Made by a program: the position numbers and the translations under genes. Below the pieces are notes generated by a model that was not told the DNA's origin, made no database searches, and saw only the letters and a program-made list of their open reading frames with translations. A stretch of DNA of 50,644 nucleotides from Streptomyces polyasparticus (GTDB taxonomy: Bacteria; Actinomycetota; Actinomycetes; Streptomycetales; Streptomycetaceae). Below are positions 35,685 to 43,150 of this stretch, one piece after another (position 1 is the first letter of the stretch; every line of letters begins with the position of its first letter). The stretch lies in the NCBI RefSeq assembly GCF_014493765.1, contig NZ_JACTVJ010000038.1, forward strand, positions 1 through 50,644. Direction: 5' to 3'.

Positions 35685-36263
35685 TCACCGATCCCGTACG
35701 CGGGCGTAGTGACGGGCCGCGCGGGCGCGGTTGCCGCAGCCCGGCGAGCACCATTCGCGGCGCGGATGGTCCTTGACGAAGAAGAGCACGCACCCAGGAC
35801 CGTGGCAGGCGCGCAGGTCGGCGAGCCGCGGCCCGGCGAACAGGTCCACGGCATCCTGCGCGATCGCACCGAGCACCACGGTCACAGCGGGACCGTCCCC
35901 GCGCACCACCGCCCTCGGCGACTCCGCCCAGCGGAGCTCGCGCCGGCAAGGGGCCGCGGCGGCATGCCGGTTGAGCGTCCGCAGCGGGCCGGGGGCCGGC
36001 CGCTCCTCCCGTACGGCATGCACCGCGATGTCCCGTACCGCATCCCGGATCTCGCGGGCACGCGCCAGATCGGCCTCGCCGACCGACCGCAGATCGGCCT
36101 CGGTGAGCGGGACCGCGAGCCGGTCGTGCACCCCGGCCAGCCACTGCGCCAGCTGCTCCACCGTCCGCAGCCCATCCTGGAGCCGGCCGCGGACGGCGTA
36201 CGTGGCATTGGCCAGCTCGACGGGCAGGGGATCGCCGAGCTGGGGGCCTGTGGTGACGGTCAT
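35685..36263 (-). CDS. CGNR zinc-finger regulator
   Basis: A 192-residue protein of the CGNR family (ABATE-like N-terminal domain and C-terminal zinc finger). The finger is visible as CHGPGCVLFFVKDHPRREWCSPGCGNRARAARHY, with four Cys and the CGNR hallmark (given here by its key residues C-x4-C, C-x3-CGNR). These proteins are probable transcription factors. The start overlaps the stop of the upstream PPOX gene (ATGA), so the two form an operon behind the inverted repeat at 36955-36988, which is a plausible autoregulatory site. Confidence 0.88.
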   Translation of the reverse strand: MTVTTGPQLGDPLPVELANATYAVRGRLQDGLRTVEQLAQWLAGVHDRLAVPLTEADLRSVGEADLARAREIRDAVRDIAVHAVREERPAPGPLRTLNRHAAAAPCRRELRWAESPRAVVRGDGPAVTVVLGAIAQDAVDLFAGPRLADLRACHGPGCVLFFVKDHPRREWCSPGCGNRARAARHYARVRDR

Positions 36264-36919
36264 CCAGCTGCCTTCTCTTCCGCGTTCTTGTGAGCCTCGT
36301 CCGCCAACTCGTCCGGGCCCGCCCGGAGTCCGGCGTTCTCGCGCTCCAGCTCGGCGATGCGGTCGTGCAGCGTGACCAGCGCCTCCTCTACGTCGCGCCG
36401 GGGGAGCAGCTGGGGAATGTGCTGGTTGCAGTTCCAGTCGAAGCCCTCGACGTCGATGAGCAGAGCACGCTCGGGCCGCCCGCGATACCCCTCGACGGCC
36501 AGCGCGGCCAGCGTGGCGGGGTCGTCCTCCACGACACGGGCACGCCCGAGGATCTTGAGCCTGGCCTGATGGGCGTAGTCCATGAGGAACAGTGCCACGC
36601 GGCCGTCGTGATCGAGGTTGCCACGGGTGATGTACTGCCGGTTGCCGCGCAGGTCGGCGAAGCCGAGAGTGTGCTCGTCGAGCACCCGCAGGAAGCCACG
36701 CGGCCCCCCTCGGTGCTGGATGTACGGCCAGCCCGTCTCGCTGACGGTCGAGAGATAGAAACTGTCGCGCTGCGCGATGAACGCCGCCTCGTCGACCCCG
36801 ATCCGATCCCGCTCCTCGGGCCCCGCGGCCATCCGCAGATACGCACGGTCGCTGCCGTGCACCTTCTGGTGGTGCCTGACCGCAGGGGTGAAGGCCAGTT
36901 GAGCGAAACGGTTGCTCAT
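36260..36919 (-). CDS. Pyridoxamine 5'-phosphate oxidase-family flavoprotein
   Basis: A 219-residue protein with the split-barrel flavin-binding fold. Landmarks are DSFYLSTVSETGWPYIQHRGGPRGFLRVLD, which opens the barrel, and ARLKILGRARVVEDD. The last about 45 residues form a helix with heptad character (EEALVTLHDRIAELERENAGLRAG). Relatives bind FMN, F420 or heme and are often oxidoreductases or detoxification proteins; the substrate is unknown. AGAGGG precedes the ATG. It is co-transcribed with the CGNR regulator. Confidence 0.85.
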   Translation of the reverse strand: MSNRFAQLAFTPAVRHHQKVHGSDRAYLRMAAGPEERDRIGVDEAAFIAQRDSFYLSTVSETGWPYIQHRGGPRGFLRVLDEHTLGFADLRGNRQYITRGNLDHDGRVALFLMDYAHQARLKILGRARVVEDDPATLAALAVEGYRGRPERALLIDVEGFDWNCNQHIPQLLPRRDVEEALVTLHDRIAELERENAGLRAGPDELADEAHKNAEEKAAG

Positions 36920-36954
36920 GGGGTGCCCTCTCGTCGGGAGCCGGTGCCGGTGAG

Positions 36955-36988
36955 TTCTAGCGGTTGAGAATCGGTGTAACCGTTAGAA
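36955..36988. promoter_or_regulatory. Inverted repeat operator upstream of the PPOX-CGNR operon
   Basis: TTCTAGCGGTT-N12-AACCGTTAGAA, arms matching at 10 of 11 positions, 35 bases before the first start codon. A likely binding site of the CGNR protein or of another dimeric repressor. Confidence 0.5.
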
Positions 36989-37267
36989 GGCGGGATGTAT
37001 TCCGGGGCGGAGCACCTCACCGTCCATGCCGGCACGGCACGCATACCGGCTGGATCGGTCTGACCACCCAACAGTGCGCGGAATCAGCGCCGTTGCCGGG
37101 GCCGGAGTGGCAGATCGTCGTGGACGTGAGCATCTGCAGCACGAGCGGCGCACTGCACCTGTTCAGGTGGGGCGGCGACCAGGTCGAGGAGGCCGGTTGT
37201 TCACCGCGCGGACAATGTGCTCGCTGCCGCGCACCACGACTCTGCCAAGCCGCCGGAGGAGCCGACC

Positions 37268-37486
37268 ATGGGTTCGTACGTTCCCTCGCGGAAGGTGAAG
37301 ACGCTCACCATCTCTGATGAGGCTGATCCCGTAACCACCGCTTCCCGTCGTCAACGCCTCAACCAGGCGGCTGTCGAGGTCCGGTGGGGACCGTCCGGGA
37401 CGCCGACCGCGATCGCGCAGAGCGCCAGATCGCAGTGGGGCGGCCAAGCCGGGCAGGCAAGCCGGTCTGTCAGTGCTCGTGGTTAG
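37268..37486 (+). CDS. Hypothetical small protein
   Basis: A 72-residue frame with an excellent GGAGGAG ribosome site six bases before its ATG; it starts MGSYVPSRKVKTLTISDEAD and is rich in Arg, Gln and Ser later. I recognise no family. It lies 41 bases before the DUF6928 gene on the same strand. The preceding stretch 36989-37267 holds no convincing gene. It could be a real small gene or a decayed one. Confidence 0.35.
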   Translation: MGSYVPSRKVKTLTISDEADPVTTASRRQRLNQAAVEVRWGPSGTPTAIAQSARSQWGGQAGQASRSVSARG

Positions 37487-37527
37487 AGTGCGCCCGTCAT
37501 CAGACGTGAAGCTCTGGGGGAGGGGCT

Positions 37528-38286
37528 ATGGGAGCCAAAACGGGACTGCTGGTGTACGCGGACGGCAATGCGCCAGGTCTGCTTCGGCAGGTGAATGCCG
37601 CGGACCTCGACCGGACGGTCGCCATGATGCGGAGGCTGTACCCCGGTTGGGAGATCGAGCAGTCCGAGGGCTCGAACCTTTGCGACGGCGTCTACCCACC
37701 GAACGGGACGGTGTACGCGGCGAGCTGGCCGGGCGTCGAGGTCATCGGCGATCAGGGCGTAATGATCGACGCCCCCTCTCAGCTCCCGGAACACCTCGTA
37801 GCGGCAAGCGCCGGCCGACGGCTCGTGCTGCATGCCATGCACAGCGTCGTCGACTGGCTGGCGTTCGCGGTGTGGGAGGACGGCCGCCTCGTCCGCTCGC
37901 TGAGCCTGTCGCCGGACAGCGGAATCATCGAGAACATCGGCGAACCGCTCCCCTTCGAACTGCCCTACTGGGCCGGAGACCGCCCCGCGGACATCGTCCC
38001 CTGGCCCGGCGAGGAGGAAGAGCCGTATGCCCTCCCCTTTCACCCCTTGGACATGGGAGAGGACGCGCTGCGCGCGCTCTGCGGGTTCATCCAGGAAGGC
38101 CGCCCCGAGCCCGACGACCTCGACGCGGACGCCATCGAGCTGTACGGATTCCACGTGCGGGACCCACACGGGCCCGATCCCGCCGCGCGGGAAGCGGAGT
38201 TGAGAGGAGTCATGGCGGACATGGATCCGCCCCGCATCTACACACTGGGCGCCGACGGCTCTCTGATCGAGCGTGACGGCCTTTAG
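37528..38286 (+). CDS. DUF6928 family protein
   Basis: A 252-residue acidic soluble protein starting MGAKTGLLVYADGNAPGLL, a beginning typical of the streptomycete DUF6928 family, with the conserved YPPNGTVYAASWPGVEVI and MHSVVDWLAFAVWEDG segments. No signal peptide or membrane segment. The family has no known function. GGGGGAGGGG lies directly before the ATG. Confidence 0.8.
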   Translation: MGAKTGLLVYADGNAPGLLRQVNAADLDRTVAMMRRLYPGWEIEQSEGSNLCDGVYPPNGTVYAASWPGVEVIGDQGVMIDAPSQLPEHLVAASAGRRLVLHAMHSVVDWLAFAVWEDGRLVRSLSLSPDSGIIENIGEPLPFELPYWAGDRPADIVPWPGEEEEPYALPFHPLDMGEDALRALCGFIQEGRPEPDDLDADAIELYGFHVRDPHGPDPAAREAELRGVMADMDPPRIYTLGADGSLIERDGL

Positions 38287-38392
38287 GCTGTCGCAACCGC
38301 ACGTGCAGACGAACTGGTGCTTGCAGGCAGTCGCATACCTCCATATCCCGGAAGCGTCGCGAGAGCATTCTGTCCCGGGCTGTCGAGTGGGC

Positions 38393-38683
38393 TCAGGTCA
38401 GAGGGTGTTCGTGCGGGAGCGGTTCGCGTATGAACTGGGTGCATCGCTCGTTGCAAGCTCCCATGGCGCTGAAATTCCTTCGCGCTTCAGCGAGGCTCAG
38501 CCGGCCATTGGGGCCGCCTCTTACGCGGTCGGCATCGTGGTCGTCCTGCCCGTCGTCCTCCCAGAAGCACACCGGACAGATCTCGAAGTTGCTGCGCTCG
38601 ACGAGCGTCAGGAATCCACAGCAGGGGCAGCGATGCGGGCCGTCCTCGGCCCTGCCCTGGATGTTGACGAACGGAGTGGCCAT
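38393..38683 (-). CDS. CPCC-family cysteine-rich protein
   Basis: A 96-residue protein with the zinc-ribbon-like signature CPCCGFLT ... FEICPVCFWEDDGQDDHDADRVRGGPNG followed by LSLAEARRNF. This matches the CPCC family, whose members occur beside bacterial toxin or accessory genes; function unknown. A GTG one codon upstream is an alternative start. It is convergent to the DUF6928 gene; the 106 bases between hold no gene. Confidence 0.8.
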   Translation of the reverse strand: MATPFVNIQGRAEDGPHRCPCCGFLTLVERSNFEICPVCFWEDDGQDDHDADRVRGGPNGRLSLAEARRNFSAMGACNERCTQFIREPLPHEHPLT

Positions 38684-38686
38684 CAC

Positions 38687-39637
38687 GGCATCCTGCCCGG
38701 CATCGCCACCGCTCGCGAGCGGATTGCCAGGGGCTGCCCGGCTCGCGGAGCCATGAGCTTGGGAAGCTGCGACGTTCTACGGCGTATGTGGCGCATACGG
38801 CTGCTTTCCTGGCGAAACGGCGGAATCGCGACCTGCATTGATGTACGTCGCAGAACCGCGATTTGCGCGCCGCCAAGCGCGGGCTCTCGATGAGGCAGGA
38901 GGATTCCGTCCGCGTTACCGATCTTGTCGATGTGCCGGGAAGCCGGACCGCTCCAGGCGTCGTCGCACCTCACCGCCAGGCGGGATTGTGGCTCGGCATC
39001 CAAGGTCCGAACAAGGACCATCGGCCAACGCGTGATCCACAACTCACAGGCGGGCCAATCCATATACGTGTCGCAGCATGAGTACGAGTACTCATGCTGC
39101 GTGGGCACTGGGGGTGCAGGCTGCGCCCTATGGACAGTTCGAGATCAATCGACGTCCTCATCGCCCTGGGAGCCATGGCATTGGTGCTCGGGCGCTGATG
39201 GCTATGCCTGGCGTCCTCGGTTCCTGCGCCGTCACTGAGTGGGGCAGTGGACTCCCCGCCCCGTCGGGCACGCAACGGGCGGGCGCTCCTGTCGAAGCGG
39301 TACGCCTCCGTTCGCGGACCCCGACGACGCGGACTGCCAACGTCGGGCCATTACGATCCCGGCCGATCGCATCACCTTCGAAGACGGGCAACTACTCTGG
39401 AACGCGAACCAGTTCATCGATCCGCGGGAGAGTCGGTGTGCCTGGGCAGTACTGATCATGCTGCTCAGGTCGGTCCGAACCTCTGCGGTGACCGCTGCAG
39501 GCAGGCTCTCGATTTCCTCGATGGCTGCCGGGGCGTTGGTGCCGGAGGCCGCGGCGTCGTCGGGAGGCCCCCCGCCGTCGCGGGTTGCGTCACTGCGCCC
39601 CGGCGTACGACGGGCCGCATGCGCCGGGCGGCTTCCG
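38687..39637. other. About 950 bp without a convincing gene
   Basis: Frames on both strands are short, overlapping and of mixed composition. Short pieces look protein-like, such as plus-strand RITFEDGQLLWNANQFIDP near 39369-39425 and a minus-strand AAIEEIESLPAAVTAEVRTD near 39480-39540, but neither belongs to an intact gene with start and ribosome site. A 30-bp palindrome lies within. The stretch looks like decayed accessory DNA. Confidence 0.55.
39072..39101. repeat. 30-bp near-perfect palindrome
   Basis: CGCAGCATGAGTAC, two bases, then its exact complement GTACTCATGCTGCG. A 14-bp stem with a loop of only GA. It is AT-richer than the surroundings and not next to a stop codon of a clear gene. 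Confidence 0.85.
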
Positions 39638-40048
39638 CTACTTGCGGCTGAGGGTTTGGTACTTCCCGTACGAAGGATCTCCCACCAGGCTCCGCATTTC
39701 CGGATGCGCCTTCGAGCCGCCCAACTCCCACGGGTTGCCTTCGCAGACGGTGATCGACAACCGCTTCGCTTCCTTGTCGTCGGGATACAGGCCCCACTCG
39801 CCGGTGCCGCTGCACTCCGACACCTTGTCGACGTCGTTGTTGAACACGGCAAGGTTGGTTACGACGACGGTGCCATCGTCCTTGAAGAGCAGGGTCCCGG
39901 TATCGCCCTCGGTCCAGGTGCCTACGATCTCGTCCCGAGCCAGAGTCTGCGGCTGCCATATGCACCCCGTGGCCAGCGTCAACACCGCGACCGCCAAGAC
40001 CACTCCACGCAACCCCGCCGCAGCGACCCGCCCTCGTGCATCACGCAT
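39638..40048 (-). CDS. Hypothetical lipoprotein
   Basis: A 136-residue exported protein. The N-terminus MRDARGRVAAAGLRG leads to a hydrophobic run and lipobox LATGC, with the mature part starting CIWQPQTLARDEIVGTWTEGDTGTLLFKDDGTVVVTNL, a lipocalin-like or beta-rich beginning seen in many short Streptomyces lipoproteins. GGGGGAG precedes the ATG. It ends KYQTLSRK. Function unknown; it might be an immunity or surface protein of the accessory region. Confidence 0.7.
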   Translation of the reverse strand: MRDARGRVAAAGLRGVVLAVAVLTLATGCIWQPQTLARDEIVGTWTEGDTGTLLFKDDGTVVVTNLAVFNNDVDKVSECSGTGEWGLYPDDKEAKRLSITVCEGNPWELGGSKAHPEMRSLVGDPSYGKYQTLSRK

Positions 40049-40147
40049 GACTCCCCCTTGCATACGTCAGACCCTGGTTGATTCGCGCACCAGATCGTCA
40101 GCACTCACGGTGCCATGAAATTTGAACATGTTCAACTCTGCGCGGGC

Positions 40148-40208
40148 GGCGGCTCCTTGACGGTGTGGCGCCGGCGAATCTCCGACGCCACACCGTCAAG
40201 GAGCCGCC
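40148..40208 (+). repeat. Perfect 23-bp inverted repeat with ribosome site in one arm
   Basis: The left arm 40148-40170 is the exact complement of 40186-40208 (15-nt loop). The right arm contains AAGGAG, which lies seven bases before an ATG at 40213. In RNA the left arm would pair with this ribosome site. The structure may instead be a terminator or a remnant of a palindromic mobile unit. Confidence 0.85.
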
Positions 40209-40212
40209 ACCC

Positions 40213-40428
40213 ATGGGCAAGCGTGCCTACGACCCCCGGCACACGCGGCTGACGAAGCGGCTCAACGACGGGATCCCGCCGGTTCAGGTTTCGGAGGAGC
40301 GGCGGAGCTTGCCCGACCTGCCGGAGCGACACGGATCAGTCCCCCTCGCACAGATCCAGCGAGGCGGTGCCCAACCGCACCCGGTGGGCATTGCCGTGGT
40401 GGGTGACCGATTCGGGTGGCGGGGCTGA
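40213..40428 (+). CDS. Hypothetical small basic protein, possibly a gene remnant
   Basis: A 71-residue frame starting MGKRAYDPRHTRLTKRLNDG behind the AAGGAG in the hairpin arm. It is rich in Arg and Pro and I recognise no family. Codon use is ordinary for the genome. It may be the beginning of a truncated gene; the following 105 bases run into the Imm49 fragment on the other strand. Confidence 0.35.
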   Translation: MGKRAYDPRHTRLTKRLNDGIPPVQVSEERRSLPDLPERHGSVPLAQIQRGGAQPHPVGIAVVGDRFGWRG

Positions 40429-40533
40429 GTCGCTCATGACGTCCCGTCACTCGCCCTTCTCGCCCGGCCACCTGCCCGTGCCACTCCTGCGCCCTGCCGC
40501 AGGAGCGGGTGTTCACCAAGCGACCAACTCGGC

Positions 40534-40830
40534 TCATGTGGGGAATTCGCCGAGCCATGCGCGGTTGAGCAGTTCGCGCGGAATGTAGGGCGATTCGACG
40601 TCGATCGGGAACTGGGCGTCGTAGGCCAGGCATGCCATGGCCAGCGGTCCGAGCGCGAGGTATCCCTCCACGGAACTCGCGCGCTCCTCCGATGCACTCC
40701 AGTACGCCCTGTGCTGTTCCAGCGCCTCGATGAGCGTCTGCTGGAATGCTTCCTGGTCCTTGCGGATGAAGCGGTGGAACAGGCTGACCGGTTGGAAGAG
40801 GAGTCTGTCCAGCGATTCGCGGTCGGTTAA
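40534..40830 (-). pseudogene. Truncated Imm49-family immunity gene (C-terminal 98 codons)
   Basis: Read on the minus strand, this frame gives SLFHRFIRKDQEAFQQTLIE and then YWSASEERASSVEGYLALGP followed by LAMACLAYDAQFPIDVESPY, ending GEFPT and a stop. It is clearly homologous to the C-terminus of the intact Imm49 gene at 45901 (WTSDEARAKSGTG, LALGPLAIACMAFDAGIPVDVDSEYLP, GAFPT in equivalent places). The frame is closed upstream by TAG at 40831 and has no start codon; the first two-thirds are missing. It directly abuts the promoter of the divergent oxidase gene. A leftover of an earlier toxin-immunity module. Confidence 0.8.
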
Positions 40831-40843
40831 CTACGGTCGGAGC

Positions 40844-41812
40844 ATGACCATCGTCATCGTCGGGGCGGGCGTCTCCGGCCTCACCACCGCCGTCACGTTG
40901 CAGGAGGCGGGGTGGACCGTACGCGTGATCGCCGAGGACATCCCCGGCCGAACCTCCCTCGCGGCCGGCGCCATGTGGGGTCCTTATCTGGTCGAACCCT
41001 GGCACAAGGTCCGGGAGTGGAGCCTGACTTCGCTGGACGCCTTCCGGACCATTGCCGCCGACCCGAACAGCGGCGTCCGTATGACCAGTGGGATCGAGGC
41101 GTCGCGGCATGCGATGCCGGAACCCGAGTGGGGCGAGCTCGTCCCCGGCTTCCGCGCATGCGCTCCGGACGAGCTGCCAGCCGGTTTCGCCACCGGCTAC
41201 CAATTCGCTGTGCCGCTGATCGACATGCCGGCATATCTGCAACACCTCCGCCGCCGCCTCATCGCCGCGGGAGGAACGCTGGAGGTGCGCAAGGTCGAGT
41301 CGCTGGACGCCATCTCGGTGGCGACGGCCATCGTCAACTGTGCCGGGCTCAAGGCCGGGAAGCTCGCCGGACACGACGAGGTCCGGGCGATTCGCGGTCA
41401 GCTCGTCGTGGTCGAGAACCCGGGGCTGACTGACTTCTTCTCCGAAGACACCGGCATGTCACCCGACCTCGTGTGCATCTACCCGCACGGTGACACTGTC
41501 GTGCTCGGTGGCACCGCCATCGATGGGCGAGATGACCTGGCGGAGGACGCCCAGGCGGCTTCCGCAATCGTGGACCGTTGCGCGAGCATCGAGCCGCGCC
41601 TCAAGGGCGCTCGGGTCATCGGACATCGCGTGGGGATCCGCCCGACACGCGACCAAGTGCGAGTCGAGGCGAACACCCGGGAAGACGGAACGCCGGTGGT
41701 CCACAACTACGGCCACGGCGGTGCGGGCGTCACGTTGTCGTGGGGCTGTGCGCGGGACGTACAGCGACTTATCGAGATGGCGGCTTGGGCTGGTGGGCCG
41801 CGCGGGGTGTGA
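40844..41812 (+). CDS. FAD-dependent D-amino-acid-oxidase-like protein
   Basis: A 322-residue DAO-family flavoprotein. The FAD-binding GxGxxG motif is at the very N-terminus (IVIVGAGVSGLTTAVTL); further marks are SLAAGAMWGPYL, the IVNCAGLKAG segment and the C-terminal YGHGGAGVTLSWG. It probably oxidises D-amino acids to keto acids with hydrogen peroxide release. Start is the ATG at 40844 with GGAG seven bases upstream. Placed between an immunity-gene fragment and the ESAT-6 locus, it could relate to D-amino acids of peptidoglycan, but this is only a thought from location. Confidence 0.88.
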   Translation: MTIVIVGAGVSGLTTAVTLQEAGWTVRVIAEDIPGRTSLAAGAMWGPYLVEPWHKVREWSLTSLDAFRTIAADPNSGVRMTSGIEASRHAMPEPEWGELVPGFRACAPDELPAGFATGYQFAVPLIDMPAYLQHLRRRLIAAGGTLEVRKVESLDAISVATAIVNCAGLKAGKLAGHDEVRAIRGQLVVVENPGLTDFFSEDTGMSPDLVCIYPHGDTVVLGGTAIDGRDDLAEDAQAASAIVDRCASIEPRLKGARVIGHRVGIRPTRDQVRVEANTREDGTPVVHNYGHGGAGVTLSWGCARDVQRLIEMAAWAGGPRGV

Positions 41813-42003
41813 CCAGGCGTTGGGGCCAGTGTTTTCCACCAGCCGCGGTACGCCGGAACTGGCGGGAATCACATTGCGTTCGCAAGGGCTTTCGGGTGAA
41901 AATGGCCGGTACTCGTTACCTGTGTGACGCATGCGCAGGGCGGGGTTACGGGGCCGGTTCCGGCTCTGTCCGGGTAGACCGACATCCACGGGGGTGGGTT
42001 CGC

Positions 42004-42336
42004 GTGAAGTTCGACATGGGTGCGTCCGTGTTGTCGAATCTGCGGTCGCAGTCGCAGGGTTCGAGCGATGATCTCGGGTCGCTGATCCGGCAGTTGATCG
42101 CCGCGGCGCAGCCGTTGGAGGGCCGGTTCAACGGCAGCGGCAAGGCGGCCTTCGACGCGTTCAAGAACAACTCCGATGAGATCACGGCGGCGTTGAACGG
42201 GTCGCTTTCGGCGATCCTCGGCGGACAGGCCGGGATGGACACGGCGTTCGGCACGGGTGATCAGGAGTCGGCGGACAACGCCCGCTCGTCGATGGCCGCC
42301 GCGAACTTCGACGCCGCCCGCTTCGGCGGACGCTGA
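42004..42336 (+). CDS. WXG100/ESAT-6-like small secreted protein
   Basis: A 110-residue helical-hairpin protein: VKFDMGASVLSNLRSQSQGS, LGSLIRQLIAAAQPLEGRFN, GSGKAAFDAFKNN, EITAALNGSLSAIL. There is no signal peptide. The central N-G-S-G turn replaces the usual W-x-G, as in many actinobacterial relatives. Such proteins are exported as dimers by type VII (ESX) secretion with larger toxins. I chose the GTG at 42004; an ATG four codons later is possible. It leads a tight run of same-strand genes to the toxin at 43147. Confidence 0.75.
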   Translation: MKFDMGASVLSNLRSQSQGSSDDLGSLIRQLIAAAQPLEGRFNGSGKAAFDAFKNNSDEITAALNGSLSAILGGQAGMDTAFGTGDQESADNARSSMAAANFDAARFGGR

Positions 42337-42356
42337 GACACGGGGGATTTGGGGAT

Positions 42357-42668
42357 ATGGCAGGCAACGCTGACCGTCGTTCGTACGACATGGCCGCGTC
42401 CTCGGACGCGCAGGGCAACATCCAGGGCGTGATCGCACGTCTGGAGCAGGTGATCACGGACCGGGACCGTGCGGTGAAGGCGGCCATGGCCGACTTCCAG
42501 GCCGACGGCGTCTCGGACTCGTATCACGACAAGGAACTGCGCTGGAACCGCGCCTCCAACGAGGTCCGCACGATCATCCAGCTCCTGAAGACCACGCTGG
42601 AGAAGAACGACGGCACCGCGCAGCAGACCCTGTCGCGCGCGAAGGCCGCCGTCGACGGCATCGGCTGA
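42357..42668 (+). CDS. Pore-forming ESAT-6-family small protein
   Basis: A 103-residue all-helical protein (MAGNADRRSYDMAASSDAQG, then IQGVIARLEQVITDRDRAVK) with a central turn and second helix (RWNRASNEVRTIIQLLKTTL). It fits the ESAT-6-like family that Streptomyces genomes annotate as pore-forming; it lacks a signal peptide. It follows the first WXG protein by 20 bases and is likely its heterodimer partner for type VII export of the toxin. Confidence 0.75.
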   Translation: MAGNADRRSYDMAASSDAQGNIQGVIARLEQVITDRDRAVKAAMADFQADGVSDSYHDKELRWNRASNEVRTIIQLLKTTLEKNDGTAQQTLSRAKAAVDGIG

Positions 42669-42739
42669 GCCGGGCTTTCAAAGGCTGCGCGGAATCGTTT
42701 ATGCAGCCGCCGGGGGCGGCTGACTCACGGGGTGTGTCT

Positions 42740-43150
42740 ATGTCGAAGTGGGATATCAAGCCGCAGGGCGTGCAAGGCCAGCTGACCATGACCGGCGAGG
42801 CCGCGAAGGATCTGGCCGACGCGGCGAAGGCGATGGTCAACGATCTGATGAGCGCGGCCGGTTCGGCGGGGACGGCGGTGCCGGGCAGTCAGTACAGCGG
42901 GCCCATGATCGGCCCCGTCGTGCCGGGCACGCCTCGCAACCCGGTGGGGCCGGTGGCCGCTGCGCTCTCCAAGTACATGGAGGAGCGGCAGAACCAGCTC
43001 CAGTCCATGGCCGAGCGGACCGGAAACTCGATGACGGGTGCCGCGGAGGCCACCAACGCGTATGTGCAAGGCGACTTGGACATGGCCGCCGAGGCGCAGA
43101 GTAAGGCGCTCAAGACGCCGAGGGTCGATCTGCCGGGGGCGGGCAAGTGA
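42740..43150 (+). CDS. DUF6507 family protein
   Basis: A 136-residue protein beginning MSKWDIKPQGVQGQLTMTGE with helix-rich middle (EAAKDLADAAKAMVNDLM) and a second helical half (VAAALSKYMEERQNQLQSMA). DUF6507 proteins are found next to ESAT-6/toxin genes in streptomycetes and look like another type VII substrate or chaperone. Its stop overlaps the toxin start (GTGA), so toxin translation is coupled to it. Confidence 0.75.
   Translation: MSKWDIKPQGVQGQLTMTGEAAKDLADAAKAMVNDLMSAAGSAGTAVPGSQYSGPMIGPVVPGTPRNPVGPVAAALSKYMEERQNQLQSMAERTGNSMTGAAEATNAYVQGDLDMAAEAQSKALKTPRVDLPGAGK

Noticed and set aside
38683-39108. Minus-strand 141-codon frame
   Set aside because: Begins inside a palindrome, has no ribosome site, and its composition is not protein-like.
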